Positions 43,934 through 52,829 of a stretch of 64,000 bases of DNA are shown one piece after another (position 1 is the stretch's first letter; the number at the start of each line of letters is the position of its first letter). The notes below the pieces were generated by a model. The model was not told the origin of the DNA, made no database searches, and saw only the letters and a program-made list of their open reading frames with translations. This DNA is from CAWBCI01 sp963787195 (GTDB taxonomy: Bacteria > Bacteroidota > Bacteroidia > Bacteroidales > JAGOPY01). The stretch is taken from positions 65,731 through 129,730 of the forward strand of contig CAWBCI010000020.1 in assembly GCA_963787195.1 (NCBI GenBank), read 5' to 3'. The position numbers were made by a program, and so were the translations under genes.

Positions 43934-43943
43934 GACATGTACC

Positions 43944-44028
43944 GTCCCTTCGGGACTCGGAAACTTATTCTTGCCACCTTACCCAGACCTGAAGGGCGGG
44001 GCTATTGCTGTGCGGTCCGTTCCGGACC
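43944..44028. repeat. REP-like hairpins next to the second transposase
   Basis: GTCCCTTCGGGAC (43944-43956) and GGTCCGTTCCGGACC (44014-44028) are short palindromes directly downstream of the transposase stop. Both resemble the GTCCC...GGGAC hairpins 300 bases further on. Confidence 0.75.
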
Positions 44029-44193
44029 AGGGACATTGCTGATTTCGGAATTCAGATTGACGGAATTCACCCCCGTTTTAGTCTCAGTGGGGAGTCTCAG
44101 GCTAAGTGGGTGATTATGGAAGCTTGGATTGGTGGGTTAATATTGATTGCAGCTTGTTGATAGCCGATGGCGGATTCCTCATTGTCATTTTCA

Positions 44194-44383
44194 GTCGCGA
44201 AGCGACGGTTGAACATAGCCCCGACATTCATGTCGGGGTAGGGAGAGCGGAAGAAAAATTGAAAGTCCCGTAAGGGACATAACAACAATAGCCCGGGCAT
44301 TTATGCCCGGGGGAAAGGTGCAGTCTCGTAATTACAAGTCCCGTAAGGGACGAAACAGCCATTCCTGACATTTATGTCGGGAA
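44194..44383. repeat. Cluster of six REP-like hairpins
   Basis: In order: GTCGCGAAGCGAC (44194-44206), an 8-bp stem CCCCGACA with loop TTCA (44219-44238), GTCCCGTAAGGGAC (44265-44278), CCCGGGCA/TGCCCGGG (44292-44311), GTCCCGTAAGGGAC again (44338-44351), and a CCTGACAT/ATGTCGGG stem (44363-44383). A GTCCC hairpin is twice followed 10-13 bases later by a longer hairpin preceded by AGCC, so the repeat is a two-hairpin unit. Confidence 0.85.
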
Positions 44384-44401
44384 TTTCATAATGAGAAATA
44401 A

Positions 44402-44626
44402 TTAAGAAAAAAACCTCCTTATCAACCAAAGAATGATGCTGATAGCCAGACTGAGCAATATCATGCTGGTGATGGGCATGTAAAATGAAAAATTGTCGCG
44501 CTTGATGCGGATATCCCCCGGGAGGTGGCCAAACCAGCTCAGCTTGTCGCCAAAACCCCAATATGCCAGTCCGGCCAGGATGATCAGGCCGCCAAGGATC
44601 AGGAGTATTTTAGTTATACCGGGCAA
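44402..44626 (-). CDS. DUF2905 small membrane protein
   Basis: The 74-residue protein has two membrane helices with the DUF2905 motif FGDKLSWFGHLPGDIRIKRDNFSFYMPITSMILLS between them. The family is widespread and of unknown function. It lies 7 bp after the zinc peptidase gene and probably shares its transcript. Confidence 0.88.
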   Translation of the reverse strand: MPGITKILLILGGLIILAGLAYWGFGDKLSWFGHLPGDIRIKRDNFSFYMPITSMILLSLAISIILWLIRRFFS

Positions 44627-44633
44627 TTTGATC

Positions 44634-45350
44634 TTATTTAATTGGGATGTCTTTTTCAGTCCTTACTAATTCCTTCTTCCCATAAAAATCATGATATAAT
44701 ACAGAAGCATGGCCAAAGAACCCAGAGCTGCAACTCACGTATGTATAAGCCGCCCATTTAAGTGCATCCTGTGCTTTATCATGGTTTTGCACATTGGTAA
44801 TTCCACTGCTGTTTAACCAGACAAGCGCCCTGTGGCTGGCATCGATCTCCACCGGCAGGGTTATAAAACTGAAAAGTGTCATAAAGGCAAACATGATAAT
44901 GCCGATAAGTAAGATCTGAGGAGCGGTCTGTATCAATAAAATGCCGGCAAGCAATACCCATTGCACCCAGCGGGATGTGAGGCTTACAATGGGAACCAGG
45001 CTGGAACGCATTTGCAGGAAACTGTATGCTGTGGCATGCTGAACTGCATGCCCGCACTCATGGGCTGCCACTGCTGCAGCTGAAACATTGCTGCTTTTAT
45101 ACACGCCTTCACTCAGGTTAACGGTCTTATCCTTCGGGTTATAATGGTCGCTGAGCTGCCCGGGAGTGGAGATGACTTTCACATCGAAAATGCCATTGTC
45201 GTGCAGCATCTTTTCAGCAACTTCTTTTCCCGTCAGGTTTTGATTAATAGGGACTTTCGAATACTCTTTGAATTTGGAACGAAGCTGATGAGAGATCAGC
45301 CAGCTGATAAGCATGAATACCAGGAATATTATCCAGATCGGGGCTATCAT
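44634..45350 (-). CDS. Membrane zinc metallopeptidase, YugP family
   Basis: The 238-residue protein has an N-terminal membrane helix, the HECGHAVQH zinc motif near residue 98 and three further helices, with EIDASHRALVWL after the third, a conserved stretch with the third ligand. It matches the YugP/DUF zinc peptidase family, membrane-bound proteases of unknown substrate. It is followed by DUF2905. Confidence 0.9.
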   Translation of the reverse strand: MIAPIWIIFLVFMLISWLISHQLRSKFKEYSKVPINQNLTGKEVAEKMLHDNGIFDVKVISTPGQLSDHYNPKDKTVNLSEGVYKSSNVSAAAVAAHECGHAVQHATAYSFLQMRSSLVPIVSLTSRWVQWVLLAGILLIQTAPQILLIGIIMFAFMTLFSFITLPVEIDASHRALVWLNSSGITNVQNHDKAQDALKWAAYTYVSCSSGFFGHASVLYHDFYGKKELVRTEKDIPIK

Positions 45351-45492
45351 AGTTTTAAGGTTTTAAATCAGGAAATTTTCCTTACAAATTTACTGCCAAA
45401 AAACCTGAGATTATTCTCAGGACATTTTGGCATTTACAGAGATGAGAAGCCCCTCAACAATAAAATTGGAAAAGTTATGAAAATTTTGAAAA

Positions 45493-45924
45493 TCAAAGTT
45501 GAGGTCCTTCCCCCACGCTCATCTTTCCTTTGTAATAGCGCAATTTAATCCCAGGACTTTGCTCTATAAAGGCTTCCAGTCCGGAGCGCTGTATTTTATT
45601 GAGGTTAAACACCTTCAGATTATGCGGAAGAACCTCTGCACGGTCTGCTGAAGGATGCAGTTTTAAACAGGGGAATTCATTGCATTCGTAACAGAAATCA
45701 ACTTTATGCTCAACAACACATTTATAAGTTGCACACTTCATACCCAACACAGGGCAATTTCCCGCAACTGCCCGGCAGCCTTTGCAGGGCAGCTTTTCTT
45801 CAGGGATACCTCTTCCCAAAAGATAATTGAAAAGCTGGGGATTGTCTTTGCAAATATAAAGTTCACATATACCGCAATCAATACCGCAGGGCGCTACAAT
45901 TTCCATTCTTTCAGTCTTTTCCAT
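45493..45924 (-). CDS. DUF3795 cysteine-rich protein
   Basis: The 143-residue protein has many Cys residues (PCGIDCGICELYIC, CKGCRAVAGNCPVLGMKCATYKCVVE, DFCYECNEFPC), the pattern of DUF3795, which may bind zinc or an iron-sulphur cluster. It has no signal peptide. Its function is unknown. It stands alone between the peptidase and PEBP genes. Confidence 0.85.
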   Translation of the reverse strand: MEKTERMEIVAPCGIDCGICELYICKDNPQLFNYLLGRGIPEEKLPCKGCRAVAGNCPVLGMKCATYKCVVEHKVDFCYECNEFPCLKLHPSADRAEVLPHNLKVFNLNKIQRSGLEAFIEQSPGIKLRYYKGKMSVGEGPQL

Positions 45925-46060
45925 TGGTTTAATAATCTGAATTAGTGTTATTTAAAAAAATGCATTATAAAACAGCATTATGTAAAAACACTGCAATTTA
46001 GGAAAAAAATATACTAAACCATCCAATGAGAAAAAGGAATGAAAAGAAAGGAAACCGGGA

Positions 46061-46609
46061 TTAATCTTTCTTGAAATACATTATAATGGAGGCCTTCTCA
46101 ATAGTATTTGCCCAGAGGTTATAGCCGACCATTTCGGGATTGGCCGTGGCGTCCAGACCAAGTTTTGGGACTTTAAGGGCGTAGACGGTAATGACATATG
46201 CATGAAATCCATCGCCTGCAGGGGGGCAAGGGCCGCCGTAGCCGGCTTTGCCGAAGCTGGTTGGACTCATTATTGCACCTTTGGGGGCCAGCCCTGATTC
46301 GGGATTACCGGCATTGGATTTCAGTTCGCTCACACTGGCCGGGATATCGAACATGACCCAATGCCACCAACCAGCCCCGGTAGGGGCATCTGGATCGTAC
46401 ATGGTGATGGCAAAGCTTTTGGTGCCTGCCGGGGTATTGCTCCAGCTCAGTTCAGGTGAAATGTTTTCGCCGGTACATCCAAAGCCGTTAAAGACTTGTT
46501 TCATAGTAGCCTGTCCGCCGATATCATTGCTCTTCAAAGTGAAAGTCTGGGCCGAGGCGGTACCTGTGATTAAAACCATAGCGATCATGAGGATTTTTTT
46601 TGTGTTCAT
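46061..46609 (-). CDS. YbhB/YbcL-type PEBP protein, secreted
   Basis: The 182-residue protein has a signal peptide (ends GTASA) and the phosphatidylethanolamine-binding fold: FTLKSNDIGGQATMKQVFNGFGCTGENISPELSW, MYDPDAPTGAGWWHWVMFDIP and GYGGPCPPAGDGFHAYVITVYAL. This is the bacterial YbhB/YbcL group. The ligand is unknown. Confidence 0.92.
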   Translation of the reverse strand: MNTKKILMIAMVLITGTASAQTFTLKSNDIGGQATMKQVFNGFGCTGENISPELSWSNTPAGTKSFAITMYDPDAPTGAGWWHWVMFDIPASVSELKSNAGNPESGLAPKGAIMSPTSFGKAGYGGPCPPAGDGFHAYVITVYALKVPKLGLDATANPEMVGYNLWANTIEKASIIMYFKKD

Positions 46610-46755
46610 ATTTTATTTCGATGTTTATAATTTTGACAAGATGCAATGGAAAAGTAAATTCGGATGAGGATATTTGCCTTGCCATCAAGGTCCTAAACAA
46701 ATAATGGTGGGGGATTGTTTGAGGGATTTCTTCGTGTATTTATAAAAAAGCTTCC

Positions 46756-47868
46756 TTAAGCATTGGAACTACTATGCAATCTGAAATTCACTTCCGATTC
46801 TTTTCCAAAAAATTGTCCGATTCGCCTGGTTTCCAATTCCAACTGCTTTTGAATTGCTTTACCCGGTAATTTGGGATTAAAAAAACTCAGTTCGAAGAAG
46901 TATTTGTTTTTGACAGTCGAAATTTTCCAGATGCCGCTGATATGCGCATTTTCCACGATGAGGGGCCGGAAGATCCCGTTGTTGGATATAGTATTTTTAT
47001 TATGGGTTGAAGGAAGTGAGGCGCTGCGGTCGGCATAGCTGATGAGGAATTCATCATAGGCCGGGAGGAGAAAGAGGCTCTTTCCAGCCCTATCCGGATT
47101 ATGATCTGCCGGGGAAAACCAGTAGGCCTGTCCATCGACTTCTATCTCTTCGAAATCCTTTTTTATCATTTGCAGGGCTTTCCTTGCATCTGTCAGGCTT
47201 AATCCCGACCACCATGAAAAATCCCGGATACTTGCCGGACCATGGCTCCTGAAATATTTCCCTGCCAGCTGTGACAGAGCTTCTTCCCGGCTAAGCCTGT
47301 TCTTTACCGGAACTCTTTCTTCCAGCAGGGCATATGTAGGCTTATTATTTTTATCGGCGCCACTACAAACCAAGGTATCCAGCTCGGCAGTCAGCATAAT
47401 GTGCGAAGCCCGGTTATCAGCGGGTTTTGTGTCTATGCCGGAGGCTGCCAGCAATCCAACAAGTTCATCTCTTGAGCAATGTTTATTTCCCTCCAGGGCT
47501 TTTATAATGATGTCATAGCTTTTATTGATAATTGCTTTCGTAAGTCCAAGCCTCTGATGGCGGCCCTTCATCCCCGACCTGATGCGTGGGGCGGTGAGTT
47601 CCAGCATCCAATAGATATCTTCTGCGGAAACAAAATGCCAGGTAGGGCGCATCACATGGGTACGGAGTATTTCCCCAGAAGCAATAGCTTCGGAGATGGT
47701 ATTCTCATTTATCCCCGGCAACCTGGCCCCTATGGCCCATTTGGCCATACGGTAATCCTGCGCTTGCATAGCACCCATATAATTGACCAGGTCTCCGGCT
47801 CTTGTAAAAGATGTATTGAGAACCTGCTGGTTATACAGGCGGGTGGTCGAGATATCTTTGAAGTTCAT
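46756..47868 (-). CDS. Winged helix DNA-binding-domain protein (HTH_42, AlkX-like)
   Basis: I chose ATG at 47868 (MNFKDISTTRLYNQQVL); an upstream ATG at 47946 adds 26 residues without likeness. The protein shows MGAMQAQDYRMAKWAIGAR, ILRTHVMRPTWHFVSAEDI, FSWWSGL and LFLLPAYDEFLISYADR, the hallmarks of the HTH_42 (PF06224) family. This family includes DNA glycosylases acting on crosslinks (AlkX/YcaQ-like), so a DNA-repair role is plausible. It stands as a single gene. Confidence 0.85.
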   Translation of the reverse strand: MNFKDISTTRLYNQQVLNTSFTRAGDLVNYMGAMQAQDYRMAKWAIGARLPGINENTISEAIASGEILRTHVMRPTWHFVSAEDIYWMLELTAPRIRSGMKGRHQRLGLTKAIINKSYDIIIKALEGNKHCSRDELVGLLAASGIDTKPADNRASHIMLTAELDTLVCSGADKNNKPTYALLEERVPVKNRLSREEALSQLAGKYFRSHGPASIRDFSWWSGLSLTDARKALQMIKKDFEEIEVDGQAYWFSPADHNPDRAGKSLFLLPAYDEFLISYADRSASLPSTHNKNTISNNGIFRPLIVENAHISGIWKISTVKNKYFFELSFFNPKLPGKAIQKQLELETRRIGQFFGKESEVNFRLHSSSNA

Positions 47869-48342
47869 GTCCCTAATGCAAAATAAAGGTTTATAAGCAT
47901 TTTCAGCAATGTCTCTTTCGCTTTGTATACAAAAGCAAAAATACACGAATTAATTTGCATTTAGAATAATAAGCGTTAGAGTGTAAATCATTAACAATTA
48001 ATCATATAATAAGTCTGAATGATTTTATTTTGATGAAAGCAGAATTGACTGGCGGATGATAAATCAAGATGTATGAAATTAATTATAAAGGTTTAAAAAG
48101 GCTAAGAAATCGGATAATTACAATTTAAAATACATATAAATTGTAGCTGAAATATCTATCTGGCAATAGGTTTCAGGGATATTGCCTATCAAAGCTTCAC
48201 ATATAATTATTTTAAATTATGAATATGTGGCCTGATCTTTGAATATTTTTTTCAAATTTGTATAGAGAATGAAAAAATGATGTTTAATGAGATTAACTTT
48301 ATAAACCGAAAATTTAGTATTAACAAAAAGAAAGGAATATTT
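47869..48342. other. Intergenic region between divergent genes, nothing specific
   Basis: About 470 AT-rich bases between the divergent HTH_42 and cytochrome genes. A CAAATTTG (about 48252-48261) is one base off the -7 consensus and may serve the cytochrome gene. No RNA gene is seen. Confidence 0.4.
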
Positions 48343-48873
48343 ATGATGACAAAAAAGATTATTTGGTTTATTGGCTTGTTTTTTCTGACAGCCAATTTTG
48401 CTCTTGCACAGGACTTTGCCTATATAGGAGCAGCTAAATGTAAGATGTGCCATAATTCGGCCAAGAGCGGTTACCAGTACAAGAAGTGGACTGAATCGCT
48501 TCATTCCAAGGCGCTGGAATCCTTGAAGAGCCCGAAGGCAATGGAATATGCAAAGGCAAACAATATAGCTGATCCTTCCAAAGACCAGAAATGTCTGAAA
48601 TGCCACAGCACCTATCATTCAGTAAGCAAGGATATGATCGAATCATTAACTGAGTCAGAAGGTGTTTCCTGCGAATCATGCCATGGACCAGGGAGTGCTT
48701 ACAAAGCTATGAATGTTATGAAAAACCAGGAACTTGCTATGAAAAAGGGCTTGATTCTTCCCACCAAGGAAGTATGCTTAAAATGTCATAACAAGGAAAA
48801 TCCTTTCTACAAACCATTCAACTTTGATGAAGCTGTAAAGAAAATTGCTCATCCGACACCCAAAGCCGAATAA
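48343..48873 (+). CDS. Tetrahaem c-type cytochrome, secreted
   Basis: I chose the first of two tandem ATG at 48343-48348, preceded by AAAGGAATATTT. The protein has a signal peptide (ends FALAQ) and four CxxCH haem sites (CKMCH, CLKCH, CESCH, CLKCH), with AYIGAAKCKMCH and GVSCESCHGPGS as in cytochrome c554-like proteins. It should carry electrons in the periplasm, possibly toward an outer-surface acceptor. It is monocistronic, with a terminator 22 bp downstream. Confidence 0.9.
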   Translation: MMTKKIIWFIGLFFLTANFALAQDFAYIGAAKCKMCHNSAKSGYQYKKWTESLHSKALESLKSPKAMEYAKANNIADPSKDQKCLKCHSTYHSVSKDMIESLTESEGVSCESCHGPGSAYKAMNVMKNQELAMKKGLILPTKEVCLKCHNKENPFYKPFNFDEAVKKIAHPTPKAE

Positions 48874-48894
48874 AGATCTACTATTTCATACAAG

Positions 48895-48942
48895 GCCCGT
48901 GTATGGCCGGTTTAACCGGTTTGCACGGGCTTTTTGTTTTTT
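48895..48942 (+). terminator. Rho-independent terminator after the cytochrome gene
   Basis: A GCCCGTG/CACGGGC stem (48895-48901 and 48924-48930) with an internal GCCGGTTTAACCGG hairpin is followed by TTTTTGTTTTTT. Confidence 0.85.
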
Positions 48943-48943
48943 G

Positions 48944-48992
48944 GGTATCAGGTATTGGGTATCAGGTATTGGGTATCAGGTATTGGGTATTG
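48944..48992. repeat. Heptameric repeat, GGTATCA/GGTATTG type
   Basis: Seven exact 7-bp units: GGTATCA and GGTATTG alternate three times, then one more GGTATTG. They lie between the cytochrome terminator and the 3' end of the next, convergent gene. Confidence 0.95.
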
Positions 48993-48993
48993 G

Positions 48994-50883
48994 TTAAAAT
49001 GTATATTTTATAATCTTCTTTGTGATGAATGAATTATGTAATGATATCCTCACAAAATATATCCCCGAAGGCAATTCGGCTATATCAAATTCCATCCCAT
49101 CCCCCGAAAATCCTTCAAAGCCTTTCACCACCTTCCCAAACATATCCACCACCTCAACTTTATAACTCCCAACTTCAACTTTGCACTTTGCACTTTGCAC
49201 TTTGAACTTGGATTGAGTGGGGTTGGGGTAGATTTGAACATTCTCAGGCAGGGCCTTTTCACTATAACCAACATAGCCCCCTTCAACAATAACATACCAC
49301 CACTTTTCAATCTGTTCATCGAAAGAGGTGATATTATACCATACTGGCTCTATAAAACTGGTAGTGATTTCATCTTCCGGATACATGCATGAATTTTCCG
49401 ATCGCGTGATATAAGGAACAAGATAGGCCAGGTTTGCCGTATCGTTAACCGTGGCAATTACCCTTCTGTTTTCGTAATCAATGACCGGGGGAGAAACCTG
49501 GGATTCAAAGTAAACATCCAGAATATCAGCTTCGTAATTGGGGGGCGTTGCGGCCTGATAACGAATGGTTGTGGCATCATCCACCTGAATGGAATCGAAG
49601 GCTCCTGCTGCAACGACGAAGTCATCATCACCTATTACTTTAATTTCCCAAGGAATTCCATAAAGCTTTGGAACCCATTCATCCCAGGCTATTTCTCCCT
49701 GAGGGTTGATCTTAACTATTGTAACAAATGTATAGCTGTAGCAGCTCTTCATCGTGATACCGCATACATACACATCACCCGATGGTCCCAAATCAAAATC
49801 GAAAGGATGGTCATTCAGGAAGTTATGATGATCGTAGCGTGCATCCCAGATCAGGCTGCCTGAAGGAGAGTATTTCAGCAAAATATAATCCTTTCCTGTG
49901 CCGGGATAGGGGTCTTCGTAAGCGCTATAGCCACCAACCAGTAGATCACCGGCTTCGGTCATGGCGAGATAATAGGCGTTATTATCTCTGTATCCGGGGT
50001 TCCCATAACTTTGTTTCCATTGAAAAACCCCGTTTTGATTGTATTTTGCGGTAACAATATCTGTCAGGTTGGAGCTGATCTGGTTGTAACCGGTGATATA
50101 TACATTTCCGGCATCATCTACTAAAACGCTTTCAGCAATATCGGTATTGTGATACACTTCGCCGTCCAGGAATTCGTTCCACTCCAAATTGCCATTGGGA
50201 TCAAATTTTGCGACACAATAGTCAATGGAGGCATTCCAGGCATCACCGGCTACGTAAACATAACCCGACTGATCAACGCATATGCTTTTACCGTTAGCAT
50301 AAATGCCCGTACCTGAAATCGTTTCAGACCATAGTATTTGTCCATCGAAAGTCAGTTTCATCACCAGCATTTTCGATCCGGTAATACCGGGTTCGAATTT
50401 AGTGCCGGCAACATATAAATAGCTGTCGTCAATGGTCATGTAGGTAGGTTTGACCTGCCACTCGAAGCCGTTAAACTGAGCATTGGCAAGTTCGGATGTC
50501 CAAACAATTGTTCCATCGCTGCCATTATATTTCTGCACAGCTATTGACCAATAAGTACCGCCAGGTGTATGTTTCATAAAAGTGATGTATGCATTTCCCT
50601 GGTTGTCGATGCATAATGTATTTGGCGCTTCCGAAATTGTATCGCCACTGTCATAGGTTTGCAACCACAATACTTCACCTTCAGGATTGTGTTTTATGAC
50701 AAAATTATTTCCTGCTGTTCCACCCGAAAACACATTGCCGGATTGATCTACTGCCACAACGCGTGCAGTTGAAGAATTTGAAGCGGGAAAATGGCCATTT
50801 GATATCCATGAGGGGTAAACCTGGGCCAGTGAACTGTATAAAACGAATAGTGAGAAATTTAAAATAAGGATAAGTTTTTTCAT
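48994..50883 (-). CDS. Type IX secreted SBBP-type beta-propeller protein
   Basis: The 629-residue protein has a signal peptide (ends SSLAQ), then repeated blades with 'D-SGNV-G' patterns (VVAVDQSGNVFSGGTAG, ICVDQSGYVYVAGD, VLVDDAGNVYITGY), as in SBBP repeat proteins. A DUF5018-like sandwich (residues ~455-540) precedes a Por C-terminal sorting domain (VQIYPNPTQSKFKVQ...VVDMFGKVV...LPSGIYFVRI...ITKKIIKYTF). It should be exported by the type IX system and attached to the surface. Part of the sorting domain is encoded by heptameric repeats (49155-49210). Confidence 0.88.
   Translation of the reverse strand: MKKLILILNFSLFVLYSSLAQVYPSWISNGHFPASNSSTARVVAVDQSGNVFSGGTAGNNFVIKHNPEGEVLWLQTYDSGDTISEAPNTLCIDNQGNAYITFMKHTPGGTYWSIAVQKYNGSDGTIVWTSELANAQFNGFEWQVKPTYMTIDDSYLYVAGTKFEPGITGSKMLVMKLTFDGQILWSETISGTGIYANGKSICVDQSGYVYVAGDAWNASIDYCVAKFDPNGNLEWNEFLDGEVYHNTDIAESVLVDDAGNVYITGYNQISSNLTDIVTAKYNQNGVFQWKQSYGNPGYRDNNAYYLAMTEAGDLLVGGYSAYEDPYPGTGKDYILLKYSPSGSLIWDARYDHHNFLNDHPFDFDLGPSGDVYVCGITMKSCYSYTFVTIVKINPQGEIAWDEWVPKLYGIPWEIKVIGDDDFVVAAGAFDSIQVDDATTIRYQAATPPNYEADILDVYFESQVSPPVIDYENRRVIATVNDTANLAYLVPYITRSENSCMYPEDEITTSFIEPVWYNITSFDEQIEKWWYVIVEGGYVGYSEKALPENVQIYPNPTQSKFKVQSAKCKVEVGSYKVEVVDMFGKVVKGFEGFSGDGMEFDIAELPSGIYFVRISLHNSFITKKIIKYTF
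49155..49210. repeat. Heptameric repeat inside a sorting domain
   Basis: Eight 7-bp units (CAACTTT, ATAACTC, CCAACTT, CAACTTT, then GCACTTT three times and GAACTTG) encode the KFKVQSAKCKVEVGSYKVEV part of the type IX sorting domain on the minus strand. The same run occurs at 54050 and, degenerate, at 28052 and 43108 outside genes. Confidence 0.92.
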
Positions 50884-50927
50884 AATATATTTCTTTGATT
50901 AATTGATACGAAAGGGATGTAATATTC

Positions 50928-51542
50928 TTACTTGCCCAGGGTAAAATCGGCAATCACAATCACCTCTCCTTCACTGTTTTTAACTAATAAATCTTCGCCA
51001 TCAAAAAATAATACGCAAGAGCCTACAGGCGGATCATCCGGATAATCGTCTGCTGAAATTAACACTTTCTCTCCGATTGAAAGATTGTCAGAGGGGCTGT
51101 CTGTTAGTATACCCACTCTTCCATTACCTGTTTCCACCCTCATTATCTCCATAAGACCTCCAAAAAACGCGATATTTGCGTCGACCCCGTCTCCTGCTAT
51201 CAGCATAATCTGGTGGTCGGAAGTTCCGATTTTTTCTTCTCCGCCTTTGAAAAGTTCAATTTTTGTATCATAATGCGAATTTGGTAATACAATCTTACCA
51301 TCTGTTCCGCTTATTTCAACATTTCCCTGGATATCCAGTTTTTCTTCCGGGTTAATGGTACCAATTCCAACATTCCCATTTTCACCGGGCTCAAAGAGGA
51401 TGTGTTTACATGCAGTATCCCCTTTTACGTGGAGAATGCTGTTAGTGGCGGGATTAGTGCCATCTTTGTTTATTGCTACCTGTGCATTCATTGATCCTGC
51501 AATAAGCAGCATCGCTGTTGAAATGATAAAAAGTTTCTTCAT
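50928..51542 (-). CDS. Secreted tail-fibre-like protein
   Basis: The 204-residue protein has a signal peptide (ends GSMNAQ) and the phrase GNVGIGTINPEEKLDIQGNVEISGTDGKI, typical of Bacteroidota surface proteins that resemble phage tail fibres with trimeric beta structure. There is no sorting domain or endosialidase chaperone domain. It lies between two type IX cargo genes and may be a surface structural protein. Confidence 0.65.
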   Translation of the reverse strand: MKKLFIISTAMLLIAGSMNAQVAINKDGTNPATNSILHVKGDTACKHILFEPGENGNVGIGTINPEEKLDIQGNVEISGTDGKIVLPNSHYDTKIELFKGGEEKIGTSDHQIMLIAGDGVDANIAFFGGLMEIMRVETGNGRVGILTDSPSDNLSIGEKVLISADDYPDDPPVGSCVLFFDGEDLLVKNSEGEVIVIADFTLGK

Positions 51543-51558
51543 GATATTTTTTTTATTT

Positions 51559-51625
51559 CACCCCCTTTCTCCCTCCCGCTTAATGCGGGACAGACTCTCT
51601 CCAACTTGAAGAGGGGGTCGGGGCC
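51559..51625. repeat. Palindromic CCCTCTCC-type intergenic element
   Basis: The stretch holds TCCCGCTTAATGCGGGA (51574-51590) and a CTCTCTCC...GAGGGGG arm pair. Related CTCACCCC/CTCTCC elements stand at 53836-53880 and 56776-56820 before other type IX genes. Confidence 0.65.
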
Positions 51626-51632
51626 GATGTAT

Positions 51633-52823
51633 TTATAATTTGATTACCTTCTTTACAATCATTTGATCTTCAAGATATATTCGGACAAAATAGATACCTG
51701 CCGGCAACTCACTTACATCACAACCAATCTCCCCTTTTCCTCTTCTCCCTTTCTCCTCTTCTAAAATCACATTACCAAACAAATCAATTATTTCAAGTTT
51801 TAAATTATTTTGGATTTTCGAGCTTTTAATTTGGAGCTTATCTAAGCAGGGATTTGGGTGTACTTCAAATATTAATTCCTCAAGACCATCTTCTACGATC
51901 CCCGAAACCTCACCGTATTTCAACAGCGTTTTGTTGCCACCGGCAACATAGCCATTAGTGGGGGAGGTGAAATGAATAGAGCTTAGAACTTCTGTTGTAA
52001 GTCCTTCTCCAACAATGGCCCAGTTTGTTCCGCCGTCTGTTGTGTGAAGTATAAGACCATCCGGTCCTACAGCCCATCCATCATCTTCATTATAAAAAAA
52101 CACGCCAAAAAGAGTTCTGTCCTGGGGATCAGGATTTGTCTGAGTAGTCCAGCTTGCTCCTCCATCTACAGTATATCCTATTACTCCAGCATCCCCTACA
52201 ACCCATCCTTTCTGGTTATCTATAAAGTGAATATCATTAAAGGTTCCTGCTGGGGCTATCTGAGATGTGAAATCAACACCATTGTAATAGTATATACGGT
52301 TACCCCCGGTAGCCCAAACATGATCAACAGAAGGTGCGCTTATTCCTCTTAAAGTTGATGCACTTGGGCAGTTCAAATTAGTTACAGATGTACCGGCAAT
52401 GCTATATACAGTGCCACTACTACCACTGGCATATCCCTGGCTAGTGGAAGGAAAATCTAAATCAGAAAGTGTAACACCTATACTTCCAATGGCCGGCCAG
52501 TTTAACCCACCATCTGAAGTATAGTAGATTCTTCCATTTAGACCGCCAGCATATGCATAAGTGGTGTCAAATGCACAAACCGCCTGTGTTCCGTACTGGG
52601 TCGTCTGAGTTATGAAAGAAAAACCCCCATCATTCGTTTTAAAGATGTTATTCGTTGTATTTGTAGTTATCCAGCCTTCATTCTCAGAAACAAAAAATAC
52701 ATCTGTAAAATCAATTATACCGGGGATTATATCGGTATTTATTTTTGTCCAGCCATATTCTTGCGAGAAGGAAAATGGCTGAAGGAAAATGGATAATGTA
52801 AAAATGAGTTGAAGTTTTTTCAA
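51633..52823 (-). CDS. Type IX secreted YCF48/BNR beta-propeller protein
   Basis: The 396-residue protein has a signal peptide (ends PFSFSQ) and YCF48-like blades (NEGWITTNTTNNIFKTNDGG, IGYTVDGGASW, DGWAVGPDGLILHTTDGGTNW, NGYVAGGNKTLLKY). It ends with a Por sorting domain (EVHPNPCLDKLQIKSS...IIDLFGNVI...LPAGIYFVRIYLEDQMIVKKVIKL). It is probably surface-attached; the ligand is unknown. It is close kin to the blades in the long proteins at 53895 and 56833. Confidence 0.88.
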   Translation of the reverse strand: MKKLQLIFTLSIFLQPFSFSQEYGWTKINTDIIPGIIDFTDVFFVSENEGWITTNTTNNIFKTNDGGFSFITQTTQYGTQAVCAFDTTYAYAGGLNGRIYYTSDGGLNWPAIGSIGVTLSDLDFPSTSQGYASGSSGTVYSIAGTSVTNLNCPSASTLRGISAPSVDHVWATGGNRIYYYNGVDFTSQIAPAGTFNDIHFIDNQKGWVVGDAGVIGYTVDGGASWTTQTNPDPQDRTLFGVFFYNEDDGWAVGPDGLILHTTDGGTNWAIVGEGLTTEVLSSIHFTSPTNGYVAGGNKTLLKYGEVSGIVEDGLEELIFEVHPNPCLDKLQIKSSKIQNNLKLEIIDLFGNVILEEEKGRRGKGEIGCDVSELPAGIYFVRIYLEDQMIVKKVIKL

Positions 52824-52829
52824 GGCTTT

